A DNA stretch of 8,035 nucleotides, from assembly GCA_028717305.1 (NCBI GenBank), contig JAQUOC010000062.1, forward strand, positions 1 through 8,035, read 5' to 3'. The DNA comes from Dehalococcoidales bacterium (GTDB lineage Bacteria; Chloroflexota; Dehalococcoidia; Dehalococcoidales; UBA5760). The notes beneath the pieces were generated by a model. It did not search any database and was not told the DNA's origin. It was given only the letters and a program-made list of their open reading frames with translations. Of this stretch, positions 1 through 6,316 are shown piece by piece (positions within the stretch are counted from its first letter, which is position 1; every line of letters begins with the position of its first letter). Both the position numbers and the translations under genes were made by a program.

Positions 1-127
1 CCATTACAGCACAGGCGCCGGCTTCCTGGGCTATCCTGGCATGCTCGGGAGTAACGACGTCCATGATCACTCCCCCCTTCAGCATTTGCGCCAGCCCAGT
101 TTTAACCTTCCAGGTGCCAACTTCCAT
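1..127 (-). CDS. pdxS: Pyridoxal 5'-phosphate synthase lyase subunit PdxS, N-terminal 42 residues (cut by window edge)
   Basis: PdxS condenses ribose 5-phosphate, glyceraldehyde 3-phosphate and ammonia (supplied by the glutaminase PdxT) into pyridoxal 5'-phosphate in the cytoplasm. The reverse strand opens with MEVGTWKVKTGLAQMLKGG, followed by VIMDVVTPEHARIAQEAGA. This is the unmistakable N-terminus of the PdxS/YaaD (beta/alpha)8 barrel. Asp23 (in VIMDVV) corresponds to the substrate-binding Asp24 of the Bacillus enzyme; the catalytic lysines lie beyond the window. The ATG at 127 is preceded by AGAGGGGG eight bases upstream, and the protein starts one residue shorter than the Bacillus one, so the start is secure. 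The gene runs off the left edge, so the presence of pdxT downstream cannot be judged. It diverges from the methyltransferase at 323 and has its own promoter. Confidence 0.95.
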   Translation of the reverse strand, partial: MEVGTWKVKTGLAQMLKGGVIMDVVTPEHARIAQEAGACAVM

Positions 128-185
128 CTTTTATGCCCCCTCTGCAGTAATTTTGTTGCTTTTTCCGTGTTTATTTCCTAGCTAT

Positions 186-214
186 ATTTTATCACCGTCG
201 GGTTTGCTTATCAA
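186..214 (-). promoter_or_regulatory. Sigma70-type promoter for pdxS
   Basis: On the minus strand TTGATA (214-209, 5/6 match to TTGACA) is followed by a 17-base spacer and TAAAAT (191-186, 5/6 match to TATAAT). The predicted transcription start is an A near 179, giving a leader of about 52 bases before the pdxS ATG. Box quality, ideal spacing and position all agree. No operator or riboswitch-like fold was recognised in the leader. Confidence 0.7.
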
Positions 215-258
215 GAAAATATCACCTGTATCTATCGTCACCACGCCTGCTCTTCTGT

Positions 259-287
259 TTGGTAATTTGGGGGACGGCCTGTATAAT
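259..287 (+). promoter_or_regulatory. Sigma70-type promoter for the methyltransferase gene
   Basis: TTGGTA (259-264, 4/6) is followed by a 17-base spacer and a perfect TATAAT (282-287). The predicted start is an A near 294, giving a leader of about 29 bases with AAGGAG at 311-316 and the ATG at 323. The -35 boxes of this promoter and of the pdxS promoter are about 45 bases apart, and transcription diverges between the two genes. Confidence 0.7.
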
Positions 288-322
288 TATGTGAGTAGCT
301 TTTGTTTGTGAAGGAGTGATAT

Positions 323-1138
323 ATGCACCGGTATGTGCACGGTTATTCGGATAGGGAGGCGCAACGGTTGCGTGAGCAGTCCTTGATTATTGAGAATCTG
401 CTGCATTCTGATCCCAGCTACCCCGCCGGTAGCCTGATATTAGAAGCCGGCTGCGGTATCGGTGCACAGACGGTGATCCTGGCCAGACGTAGTCCCCACG
501 CCAGAATTATATCGGTAGACATCTCTCTGGACTCTCTCAGAAAGGCCGGTGCCATTATTGATAATCAGGGTATGGGTGTCGTTTCCCTACAGCAGTCTGA
601 TATTCTGACCCTACCGTTTAGGGAAGGAATTTTTGACCATGTCTTTGTCTGCTTTGTCCTGGAGCATCTGGATCGACCGGTTGATGCACTCATCGAGTTG
701 AAGAGGGTGCTTAAGAAGGGGGGTACGATAACGGTAATTGAGGGCGACCATGGATCATGTTTCTGGTATCCGGAGACGGCTGAGTCCCGTAAGGTATGGC
801 AGTGTCTGATAGATGTGCAGAAAAACCTTGATCATAATCCCCTGATCGGTCGCCAGCTATACTCGCTGCTAAAACGGTCCGGCTTCGACATCGGATACGT
901 CTTACCCCGCTGGCTGTATGCCGATGGCAGCAACCCTCGACTGATGAACGATGGGGTCAGTAAGATTATGGTGCCGATGCTTGAAACCGCGAGAGAACAG
1001 GCGCTCAATCTGAGGCTTATTGCCGAGGTAACCTGGCGTAAAGGTATTGATGACCTGTACCATACTGCGGAATCTCCCGGCGGTACCTTCTTCTACACCT
1101 GGTTTAAGGGGGTCGGGATAAAGCCCGATACAGCTTAA
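323..1138 (+). CDS. Class I SAM-dependent methyltransferase (Methyltransf_11/UbiE-like fold), substrate unknown
   Basis: A 271-residue cytoplasmic protein with a complete Rossmann methyltransferase core. Motif I is EAGCGIGAQT at 41-50 (glycine-rich SAM loop). The acidic ribose-binding residue is D66 in ISVDIS. QSDILTLPF at 91-99 is the adenine-contact region. DHVFVCFVLEHL at 105-116 is motif II, and RVLKKGGTITVIE at 128-140 is motif III. Residues 145-271 form a C-terminal cap with several aromatic residues that probably sets substrate choice. The N-terminal MHRYVHGYSDREAQRL resembles a group of methyltransferases I recall from methanogenic archaea; that is memory, not a search result. AAGGAG lies six bases before the ATG. 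The gene is monocistronic and converges on the oxidoreductase operon, so context does not give the substrate. Confidence 0.88.
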   Translation: MHRYVHGYSDREAQRLREQSLIIENLLHSDPSYPAGSLILEAGCGIGAQTVILARRSPHARIISVDISLDSLRKAGAIIDNQGMGVVSLQQSDILTLPFREGIFDHVFVCFVLEHLDRPVDALIELKRVLKKGGTITVIEGDHGSCFWYPETAESRKVWQCLIDVQKNLDHNPLIGRQLYSLLKRSGFDIGYVLPRWLYADGSNPRLMNDGVSKIMVPMLETAREQALNLRLIAEVTWRKGIDDLYHTAESPGGTFFYTWFKGVGIKPDTA

Positions 1139-1155
1139 TTACTTCAGCGGTAATT
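1137..1155. repeat. Small inverted repeat between convergent genes
   Basis: AATTAC (1137-1142) and GTAATT (1150-1155) form a perfect 6-bp stem with a 7-base loop, overlapping the stop codon of the methyltransferase. A second weak pair, CAGCA (1156-1160) and TGCTG (1173-1177), follows. Neither stem is GC-rich and neither is followed by a clear T run on either strand. This may be a weak bidirectional termination region for the two converging genes, but it is not a standard rho-independent terminator. Confidence 0.25.
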
Positions 1156-1194
1156 CAGCAGATACCATTTTATGCTGTGTTGCTTGCTGGTCTG

Positions 1195-3276
1195 TTAGTC
1201 GGTTAATATCTCGGGCAGTGGTGCTTTTGTTCCCAACGCTCCGGTAGGACAGGTGGAAACACAAAGACCGCAGGAGTCACAGCTTGTTTCGGATAACAGC
1301 ATACCCAGGGTCGGCTCGACCCTAGTCTCAAAGCCTCGCTCGACAAAGCCCCAGACGCTTAGTCCTTTAATCTCGCTGCATATCCGGACGCACCTGCCGC
1401 ACAGAATGCACTTATTCTGATCTTTTAAGATAAACGGGTGCTCGTTCTTGTTGGTGGGGAGGTGGTGTTTTGCGCCGGCGTAGTGGGCATCGTTTACCTG
1501 ATACTCGGTCGCTAGCTCGCGCAGCTTGCAGTCGAATCTGGCATGGCAGCCACAGCCGAGGCAGCGTTCCGCTTCCTTGAGCGCCTTTTTCTCGCTGAGG
1601 GTGAACTCCATCTCGGTAAAGCTCTTCTTACGCTCTTCCGGATCGAGGATAGCTTGTTTGGTTCTGGCAATTCGCTCGACATCGGCGAAATCGGTGGAGT
1701 CGATGTCATTCAGCTTACCCTTGCTACAGCTGTAGCTTTTTACATCCGATACTACCGGCTGTCCGCTGAGATATTTGTTTATCGAGCTGGCTGCTCTCCT
1801 CCCGGAGCCGATGGCCTCCACCGCAGTGGCTGGTCCTGAGGTACAGTCGCCGCCGGAGAATACTCCGGCTACGGAGGTAGCCATAGTCTCATCATTGATA
1901 CTGATGTAGTTTCTCTTGCTGATTTCGATCTGGCTGTCCCGGTCCAGGTTGGGATTATCCATGGCCTGCCCGATGGCGGCGATAATATTATCCACCTCCA
2001 TGGTGAATTCGGAGCCGGCTATCGGCTCGGGGCGGCGCCGGCCGGAGTTGTCCGGCTCACCCAGTGCCATCTTGATACACTCCATAGCAGCGACTTTGCC
2101 TGCTCTGGCTTCGGCCTTTACCGGGGCGGTCAGGAACTGGAAGTGGACCCCTTCTTCCTCAGCCTGTTCTATTTCCTCGGCATTAGCTGGCATCTCCAAT
2201 CTGGAGCGGCGGTAGACGACATTTACTTCTTTCACCCCCAGCCTGATAGCAGTACGGGCGACATCCATTGCGGTGTTGCCACCGCCGATTACGGCTATCT
2301 TATTACCCAGGGATACCTTATTGCCCAGGGTTACATTTCTTAAGAATTCGATTCCGGAGAGTACACCGGGCAGGTTTTCCCCTTCGATTCTCATTTTCTG
2401 ATTGGCTTGTGCTCCGATGGCGATAAAGATGGCCTCGTAACCTGTTTTCTTGAGGCTTTCGATGGTGAAGTCTTTGCCCAGTGAGGCGTTGCAGCGGACT
2501 TTGTGACACAGGCGTGTGATAGCAGCTATTTCTTTGTCCAAAATCGCCTTGGGTAACCGGTATTCGGGAATACCGTATCTCAGCATTCCCCCGAGCTCGG
2601 GACTGGCTTCAAGAATGGTTACCGTGTGTCCTTCCAGTCCGAGGTAGTAAGCGGCGGTCAGACCGGCCGGACCTCCGCCGATGATAGCAACCCGGCGGCC
2701 TGTTGCCGGTTTGGGTTCCGGCAGGTATTGGTCCTTGCTATTCATATCGTAGTCGGCGACGAATCGCTTTAACGAGTTTATCGCTACCGGTTCATCTACC
2801 CGGTTGCGGCGGCACTCGGTTTCGCAGAAACGGGGGCACACCCGGCCGCAGACCAGGGGCAGCGGGTTGGATTCCTTGATTAAAGCCAGTGCTTCCCGAT
2901 ACTTGCCCTGGGCGGTAAGGGCGATATGGCCCTGAATGTCTATTCCTGCCGGGCAGGTTAGTTTGCAGGGTGCAATACAGTCGCCATAGTGGTCGGATAG
3001 TATTAGCTCCAGGGCCATGCGGCGCATGTCGCTCAGGTCATCGCTGGCGGTTCTGATTACCATCCCTTCGGTTATCGGTGTGGTACAGGCCGGCATCGGC
3101 CCGCGTGCTTTTTCTACCTCTACCAGGCAGAGTCGACAGGCGGCAGTAGGCTTGAGACGTGAGTCATGGCACAGGGTAGGCAGTCGAATTCCCTGCTGCT
3201 CGGCCGCTTCCAGAATAGTGGTTCCGACCTCTGCTTCAATCCTTTTCCCATTCAATGTAAAAGCGACTTTGGGCAT
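1195..3276 (-). CDS. NuoG-type ferredoxin / GltD-NfnB-like flavoprotein / 2x[4Fe-4S] fusion; StnC-like transhydrogenase subunit (or formate dehydrogenase beta-type subunit)
   Basis: A 693-residue cytoplasmic electron-transfer protein. In order: a [2Fe-2S] ferredoxin domain (C36, C47, C50, C64). H96-C100-C104-C108, where a NuoG-type His-Cys motif runs into the GltD-type APCKLTCPAGI. VCGRVCPRFCETEC (C143, C147, C151, C155). An FAD site, GGGPAG at 200-205. A second nucleotide site, GGGNTAMDVA at 331-340, expected to bind NAD(P)H. The closing FAD motif, SGGDCTSGPATAVEAIGSGR, near 474-493. CLGCGCHARFDC at 572-583. Two [4Fe-4S] motifs at C623/626/629/633 and C666/669/672/676. I chose the ATG at 3276: AAGGAG sits six bases upstream and overlaps the stop of the preceding gene. 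An ATG 15 codons earlier would overlap that gene and lacks the ferredoxin-like beginning. Last gene of the operon. The domain content is sure; the transhydrogenase role is inferred. Confidence 0.92.
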   Translation of the reverse strand: MPKVAFTLNGKRIEAEVGTTILEAAEQQGIRLPTLCHDSRLKPTAACRLCLVEVEKARGPMPACTTPITEGMVIRTASDDLSDMRRMALELILSDHYGDCIAPCKLTCPAGIDIQGHIALTAQGKYREALALIKESNPLPLVCGRVCPRFCETECRRNRVDEPVAINSLKRFVADYDMNSKDQYLPEPKPATGRRVAIIGGGPAGLTAAYYLGLEGHTVTILEASPELGGMLRYGIPEYRLPKAILDKEIAAITRLCHKVRCNASLGKDFTIESLKKTGYEAIFIAIGAQANQKMRIEGENLPGVLSGIEFLRNVTLGNKVSLGNKIAVIGGGNTAMDVARTAIRLGVKEVNVVYRRSRLEMPANAEEIEQAEEEGVHFQFLTAPVKAEARAGKVAAMECIKMALGEPDNSGRRRPEPIAGSEFTMEVDNIIAAIGQAMDNPNLDRDSQIEISKRNYISINDETMATSVAGVFSGGDCTSGPATAVEAIGSGRRAASSINKYLSGQPVVSDVKSYSCSKGKLNDIDSTDFADVERIARTKQAILDPEERKKSFTEMEFTLSEKKALKEAERCLGCGCHARFDCKLRELATEYQVNDAHYAGAKHHLPTNKNEHPFILKDQNKCILCGRCVRICSEIKGLSVWGFVERGFETRVEPTLGMLLSETSCDSCGLCVSTCPTGALGTKAPLPEILTD

Positions 3277-3282
3277 TTCCCT

Positions 3283-3288
3283 CTCCTT
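3283..3288 (-). promoter_or_regulatory. Shine-Dalgarno AAGGAG overlapping the upstream stop codon; fixes the start of the 693-residue subunit
   Basis: On the minus strand the TAA stop of the NuoF-like gene (3289-3287) runs directly into the ribosome binding site, with the bases shared as TAAGGAG. Six bases later comes the ATG at 3276. This argues for translational coupling of the two subunits and against the upstream ATG at 3321. Confidence 0.75.
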
Positions 3289-5065
3289 ACTGGACAGATA
3301 TGGCGCCGAGACGGCACACATTCATGCATAATCCACAGCGAATACACTTTTCCTGGTCAATAACAAAGGGCTTTTTCCTCTCTCCGGAGATAGCCTTGGT
3401 AGGACAGTACTTGGCACATACCCCGCAACCGGGACACTTTTCCGAGATAACCTCGTAGGTAATCAATGCCTGGCATTTCTTGGCGCGGCATTTATGGTCG
3501 CGGATATGCTCTTCGTACTCATCACGGAAGTATTTAATCGTGGTCAATACCGGGTTGGGTGCTGTCTGCCCCAGCCCGCATAGTGAAGCCCGTTTTACAT
3601 TATGGGCCAGCTCCTCAAGGAGCTCGATATCTTCTTCCTTTCCTTCGCCGTTAGCAATCCGCTTCAGTGTTTCCAGCATGCGAAGGGTGCCGATGCGGCA
3701 GAATGTGCATTTACCGCAGGATTCTTCCTGGGTAAAGTTAAGGAAGAACTTGGTGATGTCTACCATACAACTGGACTCATCCATTACTATCAAGCCGCCG
3801 GAGCCCATAATGGCGCCGGTTTTAGTTACCGATTCGTAGTCTACCTGGGTGTCTGCCATACTGGCCGGGATAACGCCGCCGGATGGCCCCCCGATCTGGA
3901 TTGCCTTGAATTCCAGGCCGCTTGAGGTTCCGCCGCCGACATCAAAGACGACTTCCTTGAGTGTTATTCCCATGGGTACCTCGATCAGACCGCCGTGGGC
4001 TACCTTACCGGCGAGGGCAAAGACCTTGGTCCCCTTGCTTTTTTCGGTGCCGTAGCTGTTGAAGGCGCCGGCACCGTTGAGAATAATCCAGGCAACATTG
4101 GCCAGAGTCTCGACATTATTGATGGTGGTTGGCTTCTCCCATAGGCCCGAGTTGGCCGGAAAAGGTGGGCGGACCCTGGGCATACCCCGTTTCCCCTCTA
4201 TGGACATTAGGAGTGCGGTCTCTTCACCACAGACGAAGGCGCCGGCTCCCTGTCTGATCTTGATATTAAAGCTGAAACCGGAGCCCTTGATATTCTCTCC
4301 GATAAACCCCTTCTCCATGGCTTTAGCCAGCGCTATTTCCAGGCGTTTGATTGCCAGTGGGTACTCTGCTCTTATGTAGAAATAGCCTTCTGACGCGCCG
4401 ACAGCGTAACCGGCGATTAGCATGCCTTCGATGACGGTATGCGGATCGCTTTCCAGGACGCTCCTGTCCATGAATGCGCCCGGGTCGCCTTCATCGGCAT
4501 TGCAGACGATGTATTTTGGTTCTCCTTCTGCTTTACGGGCGAAGCCCCACTTGATGCCGGTAGGAAAGCCGGCGCCACCTCTGCCCCTGAGACCGGAGGT
4601 AGTAATCTCATCGATTACCTCCTGGGGGGACATGCTGTTTAGCACCTTCTCCAGTGCTTGGTAACCGGCAGCAGCCAGATAATCTTCAAGCGACTCAGGA
4701 TCAATTATGCCGCAGTTACGCAGAACAACCCTCTTCTGCTTCGCCATCAGACCTTTTAGTTCTTTCTGCGGGATAGCCCATTCGGTAACCGGGGTACTCC
4801 GGGCAATATGCTCATTGATGATGCGTTCGACCTTATCCGGCGTAACCTTGCTGTAGAATGTGCTTTCGTTTTGAGGTGATATGATCTCAATCAGGGCCTC
4901 GTTATAACACATACCCATACACCCGGTTTGCTTAATCTCTACATTGAGACTCTTGTCTTTGAGCTGAGTTTTGAAAGCATCGTATACCTTTCTTGCCCCG
5001 GCGGCTATGCCGCAGGAGGCGAGCCCTATCTTTATGGTCCACTTTTCTTCTTTCGCTAAGGACAT
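3287..5065 (-). CDS. NuoF/HydB/HndC-like NADH-binding FMN iron-sulfur subunit with thioredoxin-like N-domain and 2x[4Fe-4S] C-domain; StnB-like
   Basis: A 592-residue diaphorase subunit that oxidises or reduces NAD(H) at FMN and passes electrons through iron-sulfur clusters. Residues 10-90 form a thioredoxin-like [2Fe-2S] domain with C18, C49 and C53; the usual fourth cysteine is replaced within SCGIAAGA. GLRGRGGAGFPTGIKW at 158-173 is the FMN loop, and CNADEGDPGAFMDR at 188-201 the NADH/FMN motif. ESCGKCTFC at 448-456 with C496 (SLCGLG) holds the [4Fe-4S] cluster corresponding to N3 of complex I. C526 and C531 may bind a further metal. C544/547/550/554 and C574/577/580/584 are two ferredoxin-type [4Fe-4S] motifs. 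Complex I NuoF lacks both the N-terminal and C-terminal extensions; bifurcating HydB/HndC proteins have them. AGGAGG lies upstream of the ATG with good spacing. Middle gene of the operon, 42 bases after the NuoE-like gene. Confidence 0.95.
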   Translation of the reverse strand: MSLAKEEKWTIKIGLASCGIAAGARKVYDAFKTQLKDKSLNVEIKQTGCMGMCYNEALIEIISPQNESTFYSKVTPDKVERIINEHIARSTPVTEWAIPQKELKGLMAKQKRVVLRNCGIIDPESLEDYLAAAGYQALEKVLNSMSPQEVIDEITTSGLRGRGGAGFPTGIKWGFARKAEGEPKYIVCNADEGDPGAFMDRSVLESDPHTVIEGMLIAGYAVGASEGYFYIRAEYPLAIKRLEIALAKAMEKGFIGENIKGSGFSFNIKIRQGAGAFVCGEETALLMSIEGKRGMPRVRPPFPANSGLWEKPTTINNVETLANVAWIILNGAGAFNSYGTEKSKGTKVFALAGKVAHGGLIEVPMGITLKEVVFDVGGGTSSGLEFKAIQIGGPSGGVIPASMADTQVDYESVTKTGAIMGSGGLIVMDESSCMVDITKFFLNFTQEESCGKCTFCRIGTLRMLETLKRIANGEGKEEDIELLEELAHNVKRASLCGLGQTAPNPVLTTIKYFRDEYEEHIRDHKCRAKKCQALITYEVISEKCPGCGVCAKYCPTKAISGERKKPFVIDQEKCIRCGLCMNVCRLGAISVQ

Positions 5066-5107
5066 CAGTTCCTCCTATCATGTCCGGGATATATATTTGG
5101 AGATGAC

Positions 5108-5614
5108 TTACCCTGCGGAGGCGGCTTCTTTTTTCCGGATTTCCTGCATCGTCTTGTCGATAGATTCCGGAGTAAGCCTTCCGTGGGTATCGCTATTAAT
5201 CATAATACAGGGTGCCAGACTGCAGCAGCCGAGACAGGCGACTCGTTCCACGGTAAACAGCTTGTCCTCGCTGGTTGCCCCTTCCTTGGCACCGGTAACC
5301 TGGGCGATGGTATCAGCTACCATCTCGGCACCGCACAGGTGACAGGCGGTACCGTGGCAGACCTTAATCAAGTATTTACCGAGCGGTTCGAGGCGAAATT
5401 GAGCATAGAATGTGACGATGCCATATATCTCACTGGCGGGAACATCGATGTCGTCGGCTACCCGCTGTATCGCTGCCTTGGGTACGTAGCCGAGCGTATC
5501 CTGAACCTCCTGTAGAATCGGTATTACGGCACCACGTTCTACGCTGTGTTTACGGGCGATGGCATCGATTACGCTAAAGTCTATTTTCCCGTCGGTCATG
5601 CTTCCATCGGCCAT
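5108..5614 (-). CDS. NuoE/HydC-like [2Fe-2S] thioredoxin-fold subunit; StnA-like
   Basis: A 168-residue 24-kDa-type subunit that partners the NuoF-like protein. Counting from the chosen start, an N-terminal helical region (about 10-75) includes VIPILQEVQDTLGYVP and the family motif EIYGIVTFYAQF. The thioredoxin-like domain carries the [2Fe-2S] ligands C86 and C91 (CHGTAC) and C127 and C131 (CLGCC), the classic C-x4-C...C-x3-C arrangement. Length is normal for NuoE/HydC. The ribosome binding site AAGGAG (5626-5621) directly abuts an ATG at 5620, leaving no spacing. It is six bases from the in-frame ATG at 5614, which I take as the start. First gene of the operon, behind a long leader. The family is certain; whether the complex is a transhydrogenase or a dehydrogenase diaphorase is not settled by this subunit. 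Confidence 0.95.
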   Translation of the reverse strand: MADGSMTDGKIDFSVIDAIARKHSVERGAVIPILQEVQDTLGYVPKAAIQRVADDIDVPASEIYGIVTFYAQFRLEPLGKYLIKVCHGTACHLCGAEMVADTIAQVTGAKEGATSEDKLFTVERVACLGCCSLAPCIMINSDTHGRLTPESIDKTMQEIRKKEAASAG

Positions 5615-5620
5615 GGTCAT

Positions 5621-5626
5621 CTCCTT
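5621..5626 (-). promoter_or_regulatory. Shine-Dalgarno AAGGAG that decides the NuoE-like start
   Basis: On the minus strand AAGGAG touches the ATG at 5620 but stands six bases before the second in-frame ATG at 5614. Normal spacing favours 5614, which makes the protein two residues shorter than the longest reading frame. Confidence 0.6.
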
Positions 5627-5685
5627 TTCTCGCTACTCATGTTTATCTGAAGTTTTTGCCTCGTCAGGAATATCTGTTAATAATG

Positions 5686-5723
5686 AGGGCTAGGTATTGA
5701 CTGTCAGACATGCTCGTAGCCCT
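5686..5723 (-). repeat. Inverted repeat in the oxidoreductase operon leader
   Basis: AGGGCTA (5686-5692) and TAGCCCT (5717-5723) are perfect 7-base complements separated by 24 bases. The loop itself contains overlapping short palindromes TGAC-T-GTCA (5698-5706) and TGTC-A-GACA (5702-5710). In the mRNA this could fold as a nested stem 70-110 bases before the NuoE-like start. There is no U run after it, so it is not a simple terminator. Function unknown. Confidence 0.35.
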
Positions 5724-5814
5724 ATTTGAATCACACCTCTGCAGTATTCGTTGTTTACCTTAGTTGGCGTAAAGCAGGTTGACCGGGGTAGAGGTAGTTT
5801 ACTGAAGCAATTTT

Positions 5815-5831
5815 GGTGAAGTAAGGTCACC
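5815..5831. promoter_or_regulatory. Candidate operator or 5'-end hairpin at the operon start site
   Basis: GGTGA (5815-5819), seven bases, then TCACC (5827-5831) form a perfect interrupted dyad. It lies at about +1 to +17 relative to the predicted transcription start of the oxidoreductase operon. The position suits a repressor site; as RNA the same bases would make a short hairpin at the mRNA 5' end. The half-sites resemble TGTGA/TCACA dyads bound by CRP- and Rex-type regulators, but spacing and outer bases differ, so no regulator is assigned. Confidence 0.3.
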
Positions 5832-5838
5832 GACACTC

Positions 5839-5868
5839 ATTATAATATATGTCATCAGAGTTTGTCTA
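5839..5868 (-). promoter_or_regulatory. Sigma70-type promoter for the NuoE/NuoF/GltD-like operon
   Basis: On the minus strand TAGACA (5868-5863, 5/6) is followed by an 18-base spacer and a perfect TATAAT (5844-5839). Predicted start is near 5831-5834, giving a leader of about 217 bases. This is the best-scoring pair by eye in the intergenic region and points the right way. Confidence 0.6.
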
Positions 5869-5943
5869 GTGATGGGAGCGTACCATCTGGCAGTAGGGCA
5901 GAACCGGTGCTGGTGTTAAGAGATTTGTTGTGGCGGGTCAGCC

Positions 5944-6264
5944 TTAGTCCTTGTTTTCCTCTTCTTTTCCCCAGTTCTGCATAATCTCCTTAATACGCTG
6001 GGCGATCTTAGGGTTATTACGCAGACGCTCGATAAATATCGGACAGCCTTCCAGCAGTGAGTTCTGGGCGGCAATCGCCATACTTGACATAAGGTTCTGC
6101 ATGTTTATATCGGGGGATTGTGAGGAGTCCATTCCGGATACCGATTGCTGAAGCTGCCGACGGATATCCTCGGCAGTAAACCTCATCGGTATAATGCAGG
6201 ACTTGTACCAGGGACATTCCTTACACTGGATTATCCCGTGGGCTTCATCTAAAACATCACTCAT
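5944..6264 (-). CDS. Small four-cysteine protein of unknown function
   Basis: I do not recognise this 106-residue protein. It has no signal peptide or membrane segment, so it is probably cytoplasmic. Cysteines are C14, C17 and C23 in QCKECPWYKSCIIP, then C74 in LLEGCPIF. A Cys-x2-Cys-x5-Cys group with a distant fourth cysteine could bind zinc or an iron-sulfur cluster, which is inference only. RFTAEDIRRQLQQS (28-41) and IERLRNNPKIAQRIKEIMQNW (78-98) look helical. The linker 42-58 is polar, and the C-terminus is highly charged (GKEEENKD). AGAGG lies six to seven bases before the ATG. It follows the TlpA-like gene by 52 bases on the same strand and may be co-transcribed with it and ccdA. Confidence 0.75.
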   Translation of the reverse strand: MSDVLDEAHGIIQCKECPWYKSCIIPMRFTAEDIRRQLQQSVSGMDSSQSPDINMQNLMSSMAIAAQNSLLEGCPIFIERLRNNPKIAQRIKEIMQNWGKEEENKD

Positions 6265-6316
6265 AGCAAACCTCTTTTCGGCTGATAACTAAGCGACTTG
6301 AGGCAACCATCACCTT

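Larger units (their letters stand above)
5627..5943. other. Intergenic region: operon leader, promoter and 3' end of the upstream gene
   Basis: No gene-sized reading frame is convincing here. Reading on the minus strand from 5943, it holds about 75 bases after the stop of the four-cysteine protein gene with no clear terminator. Next come a promoter (5868-5839), a 5-7-5 dyad at the predicted start site (5831-5815) and a leader of about 217 bases. The leader contains an inverted repeat (5723-5686) and ends at the ribosome binding site. No known riboswitch or T-box was recognised. Confidence 0.6.

Noticed and set aside
63..311. An 82-codon plus-strand reading frame between pdxS and the methyltransferase gene
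   Set aside because: It overlaps the pdxS start on the other strand and both promoters, has no ribosome binding site and encodes a low-complexity hydrophobic sequence without family features.
1113..1128. TCGGG-ATAAAG-CCCGA hairpin as a rho-independent terminator
   Set aside because: The stem is only five base pairs, lies inside the methyltransferase coding sequence and has no T run on either strand.
3276..3321. A start at 3321 for the 693-residue subunit, adding 15 residues
   Set aside because: It would overlap the end of the NuoF-like gene, lacks a ribosome binding site and adds residues outside the ferredoxin fold; the ATG at 3276 has AAGGAG at ideal distance.
1195..5614. Part of a complete respiratory complex I (nuo) operon
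   Set aside because: No NuoB, C, D, I or membrane subunits are present, and the NuoF- and NuoG-like proteins carry extra cluster and flavin domains absent from complex I.
5791..5832. A 13-codon minus-strand frame in the operon leader as a leader peptide
   Set aside because: Its ATG lies within or before the predicted start of transcription, and there is no ribosome binding site or run of one amino acid.
5841..5846. TATAAT on the plus strand as a promoter
   Set aside because: No acceptable -35 lies at the right distance and no plus-strand gene follows; the same AT-rich stretch is better explained as the minus-strand -10.
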